Assembly: GCA_937864365.1 (NCBI GenBank) | Contig: CALMJT010000216.1 | Location: 1 to 64,000 of the forward strand | Direction: 5' to 3' | DNA length: 64,000 bases | Source of the DNA: an uncultured Alteromonadales bacterium | GTDB lineage: Bacteria > Pseudomonadota > Gammaproteobacteria > Pseudomonadales > Cellvibrionaceae | Part shown: positions 33,501 to 45,000 of the stretch, piece after piece | Numbering within the stretch: the stretch's first letter is position 1 | Layout: each line of letters begins with the position of its first letter | Notes under the pieces: generated by a model | Databases searched by the model: none | What the model was told of the DNA's origin: nothing | The model's input: only the letters and a program-made list of their open reading frames with translations | Position numbers and translations under genes: made by a program

Positions 33501-36050
33501 GATACCCCCTGGCAGGTGGTTTTGGGCTTAACCACAGCCGGTCGACCGGCAGAACTTAGTCAGGTTGATACAATTATTGGTATGTTTATTAATACCTTAC
33601 CAATGGTCTTGCAATGGCAAGGTAACGAGGCCGTGGGCCAATGGTTGACATATATTCAAGATCAAAATGTGCGGCTGCGAGAGCATGAACACTCGTCTTT
33701 GGCCAACATTCAAAAATTGTCTGCCGTAGCCCATGGTCAACCGTTGTTTGAAAATTTAATGGTGTTTGAGAATTTTCCAACGTCGGAATTTAATGCTAAC
33801 GACATAAACTTATCACTAGAAGTTGAAAGCAGTCGTGAATTTACGCATTATCCAATTACCTTCACGGTAGCCCCCGGTAATGCCGAAAACACCAAATTGC
33901 ATTGGTTATACAAAACGGATATCTACAATGCTTTAGGCGTACAAAAAATCAGTGACCTGTATGTACATTTATTACAGCAAATCGTAAGCTCGGCGCAAAA
34001 ACCTCTGGCTGATATAAATTTTGTGACCGATAAAGACCTCAATATATGGCAAGGTTACAACAATACCCATAACCCATGGCTAGAAAAAAATCCTGCGCAT
34101 AAACCGGCATTAAATTTTGTCGATTTTTTTGAGACCAAGGCCTTGGCTCAACCTAACAACATTGCCATTACCGACAATACATCAAATTCCGAGATAATAA
34201 CTTACCAAACACTGTCTCGGCGTTCGGCAAAATTGGCTAAATTAATTGGCGATAAAATAGGCCCGACTGACACACAAAAAATAGTTGCCGTTTGTTTACC
34301 GCGCGAATCCAGTTTGATTTGTGCGCTATTGGCTGTGTTAAAATCCGGACACATTTATCTACCTATTGATCCCGATCAGCCTTCGGCAAGAAGAGCGTTA
34401 ATTCTTGAATCTGCACAAGCAGACATCATAATAACCAACGAATTTTTTGCGCCGTCGTTTGAAGATCAATTTGCTTCAAATATACTCTTATACGATGAGG
34501 CCTTAATAGATGCTGAAAAAATACTTACTATTAATGGTTCATCAATCGCAACAGATTGTGCACACAATACCAACAAACCATTAGCCTACATTCTTTATAC
34601 GTCTGGCTCTACGGGTAAACCCAAAGGCGTTAGTATTAGTCATTTAGCGCTGTGTAATTTCTTGTTGGATATGGGCAAGCGCTTTAACGTTAGCAATACA
34701 ACCAAATCCCTTGCAATTACCACCTTGGGTTTTGATATATCGGGCTTAGAAATATGGCTGCCGCTTATGCACGGCGGTGAAGTGGTACTGGCCGATGATG
34801 CTCAACGTAAACAACCAGTTGATATTATTGCTTTAATTAAAGCTCACCAATGCAATTTAATACAGGCCACACCGGCAACCTGGTCTGCGTTATTTGCAAC
34901 CGGTGAACTCTCTAATTTAGCACCGTTTACCTTGCTCTGTGGTGGCGAAGCGTTAATACCCGAATTAGGTAAAAAACTTACTCGTGCATTGCCTGCGAAC
35001 AGTTCTATTTATAACGTGTATGGGCCAACAGAAACGACCATCTGGTCTACGTCACAAGCTTTATCTGAAAAATGGCAATACACCGGGCCAAGCGGCACAA
35101 CCATTATTGGCGAGCCCATCGCTAACACACAGTGCTATCTGCTTGATGAACACTTAAAACCCGTACCCGTGGGTTGCGTGGGTAATTTATACATTGCCGG
35201 CGATGGCGTGGGTGAAGGGTATTACTTACGTGACGATTTAACACGCAACGCATTTGTACCTAACAATACCCAAAATTTATCGCAGCATCGCTCGAATATT
35301 ATGTATAAAACCGGTGATCTTGCACGTTTGATTACCAGCAACAATTGCACCAGCGGATACGTTCTAGACTTTATGGGCCGGGGTGATTTTCAAGTAAAAA
35401 TACGAGGACACCGCATAGAATTGTGTGAAATCGAAAACGTATTATTGATGAATGACGATGTTGAGCAGGTCACGGTGATAGTGCAGGGTGACCAACCCTC
35501 AGAACGCTTGGTCGCTTTCTTTACCACGTTAAGTAACAATTCCCGCGGCCCGCAAGATCATAAAGATGATACGTCACTAATACGTCAATTAAGTGAATTA
35601 TCAAAAACTCATTTGCCACACTATATGCAGCCAAGCGTGTTTACGCGTTTAGATAAGATGCCATTAAATGCTAACGGTAAAATTGACCGCAAGGCACTAC
35701 CCAAGGCCGAAATAAAACCTACATTTTTAGCTTCTAACGTTATTGCACCCAAAACAAATACCGAGTTTATTCTGTATGACTTGTGGCGAGATCTACTCTT
35801 CGCAGACATGAACGAGTTATCGATACCTGAATTTGGTATTACGGATAACTTTTTTCAGCTAGGCGGCCACTCATTAATTGCCATGCAATTACAAGCAAAA
35901 GTAAATCACACCTTCGGCGTTAAAATTGACCTTGCCGATTTATTTGAAGAACCAACCATTCAGCATCTTGCTTGTACGGTAGAAATCCTACAAACAAAAC
36001 AAGCTGGTGACTTGGATATTATGGACCAATTACTTTCGGAGCTTGAATAA
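24522..36050 (+). CDS. NRPS 2: C-A(Dab)-T-C-A(Dab)-T-E-C-A(Gly)-T
   Basis: C motifs HHILMDAWC, HHIIADGWS, HHHVQLDGWC; E motif AHHWLVDAISWRIL; codes DIWEMTADD(K), DIWELTADD(K), DILQLGVIW(K); T motifs LGGHS, LGGDS, LGGHS. Confidence 0.93.
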   Translation: MTESKDSNSKAKNIESIYPLSPMQEGLLFHSLMNPGTGIYLLQYRHVMEIDNLNIEAFIQAWDFVFQKHELLRTSFVWKNQKQPLQVVHKTINSPVEILDWQHLNETNQREALDELLKSERETGFEFTKAPLMRVKLIKLSSNKYQFLRSYHHILMDAWCFSLIMMDFLSAYRDIISGRVNTPTIHKPVPYSKFIQWLQRQDKDKGLTFWRDCLAGFDQPTFVPLLTSNANDKSNAVEDLVTILDEHTTDTLNRAASSAQVTLNTLIQGAWSLLLSRYSQTSDIVFGVTVAGRPASLPDMSDVVGLFINTIPLRVNVNSNSELTSWLKNLFEDNLLIREYEQIPLADIQKISEIDSARGLFDTLFVFENAPFDAGLKQENLEFLVSEATNRTHTNYPYTVVVIPGKTVHLQLSIHSERVDKDIAQRMLQQFSRLVCSIAQHICSEDIITLGEIPLLNAQEIYALTQGLNAHSADLIDKKSLEYGYLQRVQEQVLSKSKETLLIHNGNSYSYEYIDKQSSKIAHSIFAANLPPESVIAVLGKRSADYLSTILGILKAGCAFLPLDPAHPKQRHCDILTEAQPAALILLDENRSFTTADFSSSTVTFSQWHFSHLQQRNLNSSEPLILPSLKGNNLAYVIYTSGSTGKPKGVLIEHKGMLNNMLGKLPELQLDSSDVIAQTASQAFDISVWQLLTAPILGAKICIVDDEDVRNPSALTAIVEKQKITILEIVPALIQSLLDQPSNALQSLCWVMSTGEALSPELAKKWLRKYPQIPLMNAYGPAECSDDVAFYPLKTISDAEFNPLPIGRATANLELYVLDSHLQPVPVGAVGEIYVAGIGVGRGYHRRADLTEQSFLLNPFKNSSTYIYRTGDLGSYNCQGVISYHGRIDGQVKIRGFRIEVGEIENCIEALPDCERALVIVEGCNDTKRLVAYVQHKSANASNLKQWTSEKLPSYMVPSTFIVLDKMPLNANGKIDKKALPKPDNITHEIIAPNTEQEQLLHQIWCDVLGITQFGVTDNFFELGGHSLLATQITARACKQLQRDVDLKCIFQNPTIRGFLDTLDSDNTGTVDYKTSIQPIKNRTQLPLSFNQQRLWFLYQLDKSNASLASYNMPSAVKLTGHLDTNLLLKAVRFIVDRHEVLRLNFAEDDQGHAYAFDAKHNVTDIHPIEITNNTVLNELKHFANTPFNLEHDALFAVKLYSISEDESILAVVLHHIIADGWSVRILLNELSQAYRALIENRDINLNTVIKPLSIQYSDYAQWANSTFTDDVLTQQVQYWQNEIGGEQPLLNLPLDKPRPNKQSYRGQRVHFDFHKIGEKSLSTLCSDLNSKGANVTIFNLLLSAYQWLLHGLTGQSDIRIGIPVAERQHWQTQDLIGFFINTQVIKSELNDITDIRNWLLTTNQKLNQARQHQDVPFEKLVDAINPERQQSFSPIFQAMLNVMHGNALQEFSLPGLAVEAVDLLPETAMFDITLDVHVLENSMKGSIEYASDLFNRSTIEQFINAFEKILHDFIRDIDQPLSTVSLIEFDATKVISPTTLNIDFNRTWLHRFNDQLHAHGDQTLLIDCQEHSTHHYTYNELNQRAEFLCQGILATHSGENQLQGCVVALLSERNVDFFVQVLSCFKLGAAYLPLDPKHPSSRHLQIIKAGQLRHILIQTDEQHDALLYALSKDSTVNVSDITLLQQPKLSIAQAGTSDFYESVNYYKNSDDLAYVIFTSGSTGEPKGACVTEAGMLNNILSKAPELNLDESSVIAQTASQSFDISVWQLLTSAIIGAKVCILGDGVSQNPDRFIPEIDNNRISIVEWVPSLIHAVLTTVESTTDSAFKEIIRQNIRYCLPTGEALSLHLAQQWFKHFSEIPLINAYGPAECADDVATAKITPNTLTQYQQLGLMPIGRATANNQVHILDTFLNPVPNGVIGEICVSGIGVGKGYLNNKELTQKSFVDNPWPIDTCLNQSKLYLTGDLGRMNAFGEIEYVGRKDFQIKLRGYRIELGEIEYQLELLDKVTQAVACVKSSEVGETNHQQLIAYVVCDSINLSDYANNGDLSLDKDSNALYGTVIDELTFQWRNHLLQSLPEYMVPNQFIVLADLPHNANGKVDRKQLPEPNWKTSDNLVPANNHIEATLLSAWQQLLNRQDFGITDNFFALGGDSIQCLQLTAKLKELGLKITPSQVFEHQTICRLAKHVEIIKEVQNNYEPIHGSVKISPIQYDFIQQKQPNSHHWNMAVALEFTDNFSIPDMQDALHDLAIYHDMLRVVYDDKSQWQFVRTVEDYANTSVLEVFAIEPNTNGISVDQAINHILDQQHASLNLCEGRVFKCIYLQTPDAFNNQLIFIAHHWLVDAISWRILIEDFYQIYSARLQARSNNTQYTIEQTLPAKSASYQEWVNVLSSKSSNLDYWQILKKRSANIGISDNFADLLPVQVPNTQLSTEQLRNMLTFSVQKEVVYELDKNTTQLLLEKGLSAYGLQVQDILLTALALTLNKDQQLWIELESHGRQDLCTEHGDILDISRTVGWFTRVFPVVITLGENISTEKHHLDQLIKSTKENLRTANNQSLDYSLGYLHGQLTDFPRPKVTFNYYGNLDLDSDANAANQEHVKPNLTATTGKLFDDQNYASSWLELNIEVKNSILQLRWRYSQALLSDRDIENTLCVFDRNLRAIIEHCCHALPTKTPSDFPLLRATQADLDELSEKVTWQDIQDIYPLSPVQSGIYLHTLLEKRAAVYVDQVCVDIQGNLNLDLFQQSWDLVFNRHDILRSAFIQLHDGKPVHLVYNSVALNIKLTDLEHHSEASSSLYLNTLKNNDINTQFDLSSAPVMRLHLVKTAACSYKLIWTHHHVQLDGWCAMQLITEVLNTYRCLLQSNDNSGYVQLLSQPATSFKEYIRWINSRRNTDDHYWREQLGAISRSTSLPLTTKKITVQESQPSADELKHATNANDSAFACHETVLPKNWVKTIEAFAAENHLTLNTLYQSAWALLLAYFDRQESLNTEDDTPWQVVLGLTTAGRPAELSQVDTIIGMFINTLPMVLQWQGNEAVGQWLTYIQDQNVRLREHEHSSLANIQKLSAVAHGQPLFENLMVFENFPTSEFNANDINLSLEVESSREFTHYPITFTVAPGNAENTKLHWLYKTDIYNALGVQKISDLYVHLLQQIVSSAQKPLADINFVTDKDLNIWQGYNNTHNPWLEKNPAHKPALNFVDFFETKALAQPNNIAITDNTSNSEIITYQTLSRRSAKLAKLIGDKIGPTDTQKIVAVCLPRESSLICALLAVLKSGHIYLPIDPDQPSARRALILESAQADIIITNEFFAPSFEDQFASNILLYDEALIDAEKILTINGSSIATDCAHNTNKPLAYILYTSGSTGKPKGVSISHLALCNFLLDMGKRFNVSNTTKSLAITTLGFDISGLEIWLPLMHGGEVVLADDAQRKQPVDIIALIKAHQCNLIQATPATWSALFATGELSNLAPFTLLCGGEALIPELGKKLTRALPANSSIYNVYGPTETTIWSTSQALSEKWQYTGPSGTTIIGEPIANTQCYLLDEHLKPVPVGCVGNLYIAGDGVGEGYYLRDDLTRNAFVPNNTQNLSQHRSNIMYKTGDLARLITSNNCTSGYVLDFMGRGDFQVKIRGHRIELCEIENVLLMNDDVEQVTVIVQGDQPSERLVAFFTTLSNNSRGPQDHKDDTSLIRQLSELSKTHLPHYMQPSVFTRLDKMPLNANGKIDRKALPKAEIKPTFLASNVIAPKTNTEFILYDLWRDLLFADMNELSIPEFGITDNFFQLGGHSLIAMQLQAKVNHTFGVKIDLADLFEEPTIQHLACTVEILQTKQAGDLDIMDQLLSELE

Positions 36051-36053
36051 ATC

Positions 36054-39000
36054 ATGACTCAAAAAAGCTCACTTCAAGCAAATGTATCGAATAATTTTTC
36101 AATACAAAACACCACAGATTGGCAAAAGAAATGTTTGTTAGCACAACGCCTGCAATCGTTACCTAATGAAAAGCAACAAGTATTTCGAGCAAAATTGGCA
36201 GAGCAGGGCATTAATTCTTGGCAGCTACCAATTGTTGGTAATTCCGCCAACACACAGCTTAACATTCCCTTAAGTGCTGCACAGTCGAGCTTGTGGTTTA
36301 TACAAACACTTGCCGACGAAGACGGTTCACAATTCCTAAGAACCTCATACAATTTAAATTCTAATTTATTGATTAAAGGTGATTTAAATCTTGAGATTTT
36401 TAAACGTGCTTTAGAATTGTTTTTTATTGAAAATGAAATTTTCTACACAATTTACCTGAGAGATACCGAAACCGGTAAGCCCATTCAAACACTATTACCC
36501 AATCCCGAATCAGTTTTCAATGAGGTTTGGCACTTTCAACGCATTGATTATGCCTATGAAGAAAATCAACAACGTGTAAACGATATTATCAACAAGCAGA
36601 AATTAATCCCTTTTGAATTATCATCCAAAGCGCCAATTGCGTTTTTTCTAAACCAATTTAATTGCTCAACCTGGATGTTCTCGATTACCGTGCATCACAT
36701 TGCTTTTGACGCTTGGTCTGAAGGAATTATGATAGGGCGCTTGTGTGAAATTTACGATCAACTTTTGCAGAACACTGCTAATACACCCGAACAAAATACT
36801 CAGGTTTTAGCCAAGAACATACCCGAGAATACAAACACAGAATTACCCACGTACAAAGATTACGCAATTTGGCAAGAACAGTGGTTAGCCGGAAGTGATG
36901 CGCAACTTCAGTTAGACTACTGGCAAAAACACCTACAAAACTGCCAATTATCCTTACCTTTACCTAGAGATTTTGCGCCGTCGAATAATCTTAGCGATTC
37001 CGATATTTTTGAAGTCGACGTAACCCTATCAAAACAGTTTTTCGAGAAACTCACGCATATTACTCAGCAACACAACGCCACACCCTACCACTGGTTGTTA
37101 ACTGCGTTTAAATGGTTGTTATGCAAATACACCAACAGCTACGATATTAACGTGGGCACCTCGGTGGCTTTACGTGATAGGCCAGAACTGCAAAACCTTG
37201 TGGGCATGTTTGTTAACACACTGGTATTGCGTGATCAATTTACTCACGACAGTCCATTTTTAACATCCCTTAATAGCGTTAAAAACACTGTTAAAAACGC
37301 ATACGATTACAAAGAATATCCGTTTTATCGTTTACTCGATGCACTCAATATCGATCGTGCTTCTACTTACCACTCATTGTTTCAAGTACTGTTTGTCTAC
37401 GTTGATTTGCCGTCTTCAGAATTACCGTCTATTCATGGCGCATCACTAACACCCATACTCAGCAAAACCCAAGAAGCGCGTTTTGAATTAACGTTGCGCG
37501 TAGAAGAACTTATTAACGGAGACGTAAAATTACGTTTAGAATTTGATCCCAAACTCTATCGCGAATCGACTGTTACGCAAATGCTTGTTGATTATGAAGC
37601 GCTATTACTTCAACTCAACAATGATATAGACCTGAATTTACAGAACTGGCTACCACCGTCCGTTATTAACCAATACAAGTCATCAAACACAAGATTTAAC
37701 AACGTAAAAGCAATTAGCAACAATTCTGAAATTGCCAATAACGGTATTTCATCGGCATTTAATGCTTATCATCATTGGGTTCACCAAACACCCAGCGCAC
37801 CTGCATTAATTTGGCAAGATGAAGCGGAGCAAACAATATTCACTTACGCAGAGTTCGATCAACAAGCGAATTTATTGGCCGGTGTGTTACAGCAACAAGG
37901 TATTAACCAAAACGACTGCATAGCATTCGTTAGTGATCGTGCTTATTGGCAAATTATTGCCGTTATTGCAGCGTGGAAGTTAGGTGCAAGTTACGTTGCG
38001 CTCGATGCCCAGTGGCCCAATCGTAGAATTAACGAGCTTTTAGCCATTATTAAACCAAAATGCGTCTTGCACAACTGTAATACAGACTGCCATTATTTTA
38101 ACGATGATAATACGGGTTACGTTGCCGACATTTCTATTGCCTTAGAAAACGATATACTCGCCATTGAAAAGTTATCAAAACAGTTCAACAGTAACGCTTC
38201 AGCTAATATTTTAACATTTCCCCCAAATTTATCGGTTGCTTATTATATTTTTACCTCCGGTTCAACTGGTAAGCCTAAAGCTGTCGCCATTAGTCACAGG
38301 GCATTGTCAACCTATACTAGCGCCATTAACAACGCGTTAAATTTGCCCAATAGCAGTCAATTAACCAGTGTCTCTTCTTTAGCAACCGACCTCGGTCATA
38401 CCGCCGTATTTGGTGCATTACTTAATGGGCATTGTTTGCGGTGGTTTGCCACGGATCTTATTAACGACCCAATGCTGTTGGCCAAGAAGTTACAACAAAA
38501 CCCGGTAGACGTTATTAAATTAACACCATCGCACGTTAAAGCGTTTACACCGGTTCTTGAGTTAATGTCGCCAAGCTACTACTGGGTATGCGGTGGTGAG
38601 TCATTATCGGCAGACACCGCCGAAACGCTGTTAAAAATAAACCCACAATGCCAATTAATTAACCATTATGGCCCCACAGAAACAACCGTTGGCGCTTTGA
38701 TTAATTTTGTAACACTCAACGATATTGCTCGCTATCGATCCCAAGGCTGCATTGATATTGGTAAACCACTCAAGGGATATCGGGCGTTGATTTTAAACGA
38801 GTATAATCAGCTCACCGTACCGGGCTGTATTGGCGAATTGGCAATTGCCGGTGACGCCTTGGCAGATGGATATCACGATGACCCTACAGCAACCGATCAC
38901 AGTTTTATCGAAGTTGACATTTTGGGTGAACACCTTCGCGTGTATAAAACCTCTGATCAAGTACGTATAAATAAGCTGGGTAACATTGAATATATTGGCC

Positions 39001-42000
39001 GCAACGATAATCAGGTGAAAATACGCGGTAATCGTGTAGAACTGAATGAAATCGAACAGAAGCTAGAAGCTTTTGAAGGAATATCAAACGCCGTAGCATT
39101 ATTCATCGGTAACGTTGATGATCAACCAGTCAATCGCTTGGTTGCGTTTATCACCGGGGAAATCTCTCAAAAACAAAATACTGAAAAATACATCGAACAG
39201 ATTACTCAATCGTTAGAGCAACAACTACCAAATTATGCGGTGCCTGAGACATTACGAATTTTAGAGCAATTTCCGCTCTTAGCTAGCGGCAAAATTGATC
39301 GTAAAAAACTTATCAACGATTATCTTGAATCTTCTCAAAAATTAAACAATGTTCAGCAAAACATTCTCGATAACAACGGCAAACAAAACGCTATTGTGAC
39401 TGCCGTTGTGGTTACTGAAGACCAACAGCAACTTTTATCGATTTGGCGTAAAGTTCTGCAACGGGACGATCTAACCATTCACGATGATTTTTTCCGCGTG
39501 GGCGGCGATTCTATTTTAAGCCTACAGGTTATTGCTCTGGCGAGAAAATCGGGAATAAAGCTAACGCCGAAAGAATTTTTTAAGAAAAAATCGATTTCAA
39601 AACTACTGCCCAATAATCCTAGCGATGATGTTAATAGCAAAGATTTAACAGTAAGTGAAGGTGTTGTTAAGAAGAACGGTTTTGAAAAAATTGATTCTGA
39701 AAAAACAGCTACTGACATAAGTATTGTCGAAAAAGATTTAAATTCATTTCCGTTATCACTCTCACAAGAGAGAATCGCCTGGTTAGAAGATTTTAACGGC
39801 GGTGACAACAGCTATCACCTTAATGTGGCTTTATGCTTTGCACAAAAAATTAATCAGCAAGCAATTGAGCGCACACTTAAACACCTTATCTTTGAGCACG
39901 AATCCTTTCGCATGGGATTTAAACAATCGGCCGGACAATATCGCGCCTTCGTTATTGACGGTTTTACCGCAGTCAATCATTTTTCGATCGAAATATTACC
40001 CTCAATAGACACGGCAAAAATCTGGACTGAACACGGCTTTTGTCTTGACCAACCACCTTTATTAAGAGCGGCGATTATTGAACAACAAGACGAGTCAATT
40101 TTGTTGCTCAAGCTTCATCACATTATTACCGACGGTTGGTCTATGCGTTTGTTTACCGAACAAGCCATTGCGCATTACACACATTACTGTGAAGATAAGA
40201 ATACACAAAACAATGAATGGATTAGCGAATTACCAGCGGACAATGTAAAAGCAGCTCGTGTTCAGTATTCCGACTACGCAATCTGGCAAAGGCAGCAATC
40301 GTTTAGTGACGACATCCATTTTTGGCAATCTTTTTTAGCAACAACGCCTTCTTATTTAAATTTACCCAATGACACATCGGTAACCGGCACACCCAATCTT
40401 AGTGATGCAAGACATCATAGTGGTTTATTTACCGCGCAACTTTCTAACGATTTGTGTCGCCAGCTCGATGAGTATTTATTGACTCAAACTCAAGGCTTAA
40501 CGGCGTCTAATTTATTGTTATCGAGTTTTGCGCTTGCCCTGTATCGTGTTTGTCAGCAGTCTCAATTTCGAATTGGTCTACCTGTAAGTGGTCGGGTTCA
40601 TCCTGATTTAAACGATATTATTGGATTGTTTATCAACACACTGGTAATTCCTTTTGATTTAAAACCCGAACAATCGGCAAGCGAATTTATTACCACTAGT
40701 CAAGAAAATGTTCAGGCAGCATTAAATCATCAAAACGTACCTTTTGAGTGTTTGGTAAAAGAATTAGAACAACACAGAGACACCACTAAAACACCGTTAT
40801 TTAACGTGTTGTTTAACTTTCAGCACAGTAATTTTAATAAAACTGAGTCCATAGATAATGAATCGGTAACCATTGATCGCAATCATTTCGGGCAGTCTAT
40901 TGCTAAATTTGAATTAACATTAGATGTGACTGAAACTCGTGCGCCACAACAAAGAACTTATCAGCTTGAATGGGAATATAAAGCAGAGTGTTTTAGCAAA
41001 GCGACTATCAAAAATCTACAGGATTATTTTAGTCTATCGTTACAGTGGTTGTTGAATGAATCAAAAGAGTCTTTACATGCAACAGCCAAAAAATTAGCAG
41101 AATTTGATGACATCACCGAAAACAATCAACAACTTCTAAACGTTACCAATACAACGCAAGGTGAAGTATCTATAAATGCTGTTCGAGACATTATCACTCA
41201 AGGTATTAAGCAAAAACATAAAACGGCAATTATTGATCAGTTTGGTAGTCTTAGTTACCAAAATTTATTACTAGGTGCTTGGTCATTATCGGCCGAAATA
41301 AATTCCCGGCTCGAACAATCCGATATTCAGCCAGAAAACAACGCGGTTATTATTTGTTTAGAACGTGACCGCAGTCTACCCATTAGCTTGTTGGCTTGTT
41401 GGTTGGCAGGAAAAGCCTATGTTCCAATAGACCCAAATCACCCTAAAGATAGAAATCAATTAATTATTGAATCTTGTCGCGCCTCTGTTTGTATCGTAAG
41501 CAATACAACCAACATTGATGGCTTCAGCGGGATAACAGTTAATGTCGATAAGGTTCTTAAAAACACCGTTACTACACCTGAAGAACTCGACTACCTAACG
41601 CAGCAAGCGCTTCCCGGTCAAAATCCGCTCGCCTACAGTTTGTATACATCGGGATCAACGGGTAAACCCAAAGGCGTACTGATTGAGTTTGATCCGCTTA
41701 ATAATTTCTTGCAGGCAATGCAGAATATTTTCCAGCTAAATGATACCGATGTGTGTTTGGCATCTACCACCATTACTTTCGATATTGCCGGTTTAGAACT
41801 GTGGTTACCCTTGGTACATGGTGCAACGGTAGTGCTTGCCAGCGAAGCGCAGCGTGTCTCCGAATTAAGTGACTTAATCGCTAAATACGGCGTTAATTTA
41901 GTACAGGCTACACCATCCGGTTGGAAGTTATTACTTGAGCAAGTAACCGCGGCAAAAACTCCAACATTGTTATCTCAGGTTACCGCAATTTGCGGTGGCG

Positions 42001-45000
42001 AAGCCTTAAGTGAATCGCTTGCTCGGCGTATTCAAAACCACACTAAAACAGTGTTTAACGTTTATGGGCCAACGGAAACCACAATCTGGTCTACCTGTTA
42101 TCAAGTGTCCAATCATTTTTCGCATTACAGTGGCAATGTTGCCATAGGCAAACCCATTTTAAATACTCAGTGCTTGGTTTTAGATTCAAACCATAATCAG
42201 GTGCCGGTAGGTGCGGTGGGTGAACTCTTTATTGGTGGTCACGGGTTAGCAAAAGGATATGCGGGACAAGAACAGCTAACACGCGAGAAATTCGTTCACT
42301 TAGAAAAATACAAACACCTAGCCACTCGGTTTTATCAAACCGGCGATCGTGTTCGATACAACAACAACGGTGATTTACAGTTTGTTAGTCGCACCGATTC
42401 GCAAATTAAATTACGTGGTTATCGCATAGAGCTGGGCGAAATTGAAAACGCGCTAGAGTCTATTTCAGGTATACAACAAGCAGCTGTGATACTGAAAGAC
42501 ACCGATGAACATGCCTATTTAGCGGCTTTTATACAACTAGTAGAAGATACACAACGCACAGATTTCGCGAAAAAAGATCTAATCGTTGCACAACTGAAAG
42601 CGCTAATTCCAACTTATATGGTACCTCAATGTTTTACCGTGCTGGAGAATCTACCTTTAAATACCAACGGTAAAATTGATCGGTTAGCCCTTGCTGGAAT
42701 AGACATTAATGACACCACTAAAGAAACGCAGCAAAATATCAACGCCGACTGCTCACAAACTCAAGGAATAGTTTTAAACACTTGGCAGGAATTACTGTTT
42801 CCAAATTATACCGATGTTGAATTAAGAAACACCGATAACTTTTTTGAGTTGGGCGGTCATTCATTATTGGCATCACAAGCACTTGCCAGAATTAACACCC
42901 ATTTTAATTTTGAAAACCCAATTAATTTAAGGCAATTTTTTGATAATGCCACCATAGGCCAATTATCAAATTTGTGTGATGCCAAATTAACTACAGCGGA
43001 ATCGACACACACATCTATCTCTGGCTTGGTGAAAATAGAAGCGTCTTTCGCTAAACGTGCGCCGGTATCAACGCAGCAATATCGCTTATGGTTGGCCGAG
43101 CAGTTTACGCCCGCTGCATACAATATGAGCCTAGCGGTTAAGCTGAAAGGTGCCGTTAACCTTGAAGCCGTTAATCTTGCCATTAAATCTATTTTTGATC
43201 GTCATGAAAGTTTAAGAACGCGCTTTGAACTTATCGGCGAGCATTTAGAGCAAGTAATTGATGACACAACGGCACTACCGTTTACCACACAAAAAATAAC
43301 TGGTTGTACAGATACAGACGTTGAAAATTTACGTAATGAACTGCTAAAACAAAGATTTGATTTGCAAACACAACTGCCATTCAATGTGTATTTAATTGAA
43401 TCCTCACCAAGTCAATATTATTTAATTTTTATTATTCACCATATTATTACCGATGAGTGGTCGATGAATAACCTGGTGGCAGAATTTACCAAAATCTACA
43501 GCAGCTACACGAAAGACTCTAATCAGGAACAGTTTGTACTGCCGAATTTAACGATACAATATAAAGACTATAGCATTTGGCAACACAAACAGTTCACAAA
43601 AAGCTACGGCGAACAATTAGATGAATTTTGGCAACAGCAACTCAAAAATTATAAAAACTTCCAATGGCCACAAAATTCATCAGGTCAGGTGAGAAAAAAT
43701 GGGTTGGCAAAACGCCTTAACGTGCTGCTATCCCAAGAGCAAACGGCGGTCATTAAATCTTTTGCTAGAGCTCAAAATACCAGTGAGTTTATAGTGCTGT
43801 CTGCAATATTTAGAGTATGGTTAGCAAGGCTCGTTAGCGCAAATGATGTAGTCATAGGAACAGATTTCGCCAACAGACCTTCGCCAGATCTAGAACCTTT
43901 GGTCGGTTTTTTCATTAACTTATTACCTTTGCGATTATCGGTTGATGAACACTCCACATTCGCAGAAATAGTATCGCATGAAAAAGAACATTTCCTTGAA
44001 GTAAACGAATTTCAGCAGCAACCCTATGAAAAAGTCATTGAGCACTACCGAGCGAATAACAGCAGCGACAGAAGTGCGTTAATAAAATTCTTATTGGTAA
44101 TGCAAAACACGCCAGCGGCAGATATTCATTTGCCAGATTTATCAGTATCGGTTTTGCCAAACAGCAATCAAACAGCTCGTTTTGATTTATCGGTATTTAT
44201 TAATCTCGATAAACAATGCGAACTTCAATGGGTTTATGACTGCTCAATATTCGACGACATTACCATTAACCATTACGCCACACAGTTGAGTGAGATTTTG
44301 AATACCTTAACCCATAATCCCAATCAAAAAATTGCGTCACTGAGTGATCTGAAGCCTACAAAAATTGAGCGTGTCGACTCTAAGAAAAATAAATTAAGTA
44401 AATTAAAATATCTAAAATCAAAAAAAGACAACTCGGCACTAGATAACAATCTTATTATAGAACAGTGCGATACTCATGAAAAAAGCCTTGTCGACGACAA
44501 AAACCGGGTAACGTTTGGGCGCTGGGTACGTTCATCCAGCGGTAGTGATGCATTACCTTACGTCTTTCTTTGTAATAATTCAGACATTAATTCAACTGTT
44601 TGGGTAAAGGAATATATTGATACTATCCATGAAAAATTGCTGAGTCATGGTGCGGTATTATTTAGAAATTTTGGTTTACAAACGCCAGTAGATTTCGAGC
44701 AATTTGTAGAGTCTATGCATCCTCAATTATTTGGTAAATATGGTGATTTACCTAAGAAAGAGGGCGGCAAAAATATTTATCGTTCGACGCCATACCCTGA
44801 TGATCGAATGATTTTATTCCATAACGAAAGCTCACACATGAGCCGCTGGCCGCGTAAACAATGGTTTTTCTCAGAAATTGTCGCCACCGAAGGTGGTGCC
44901 ACACCCATAGTTGATTGCCGTCTTGTGTATCAACAATTACCTGAGAATATCAAATATAAACTGCTCAATAACGGCTTACTGTATGCACGCACCTTTTTAC

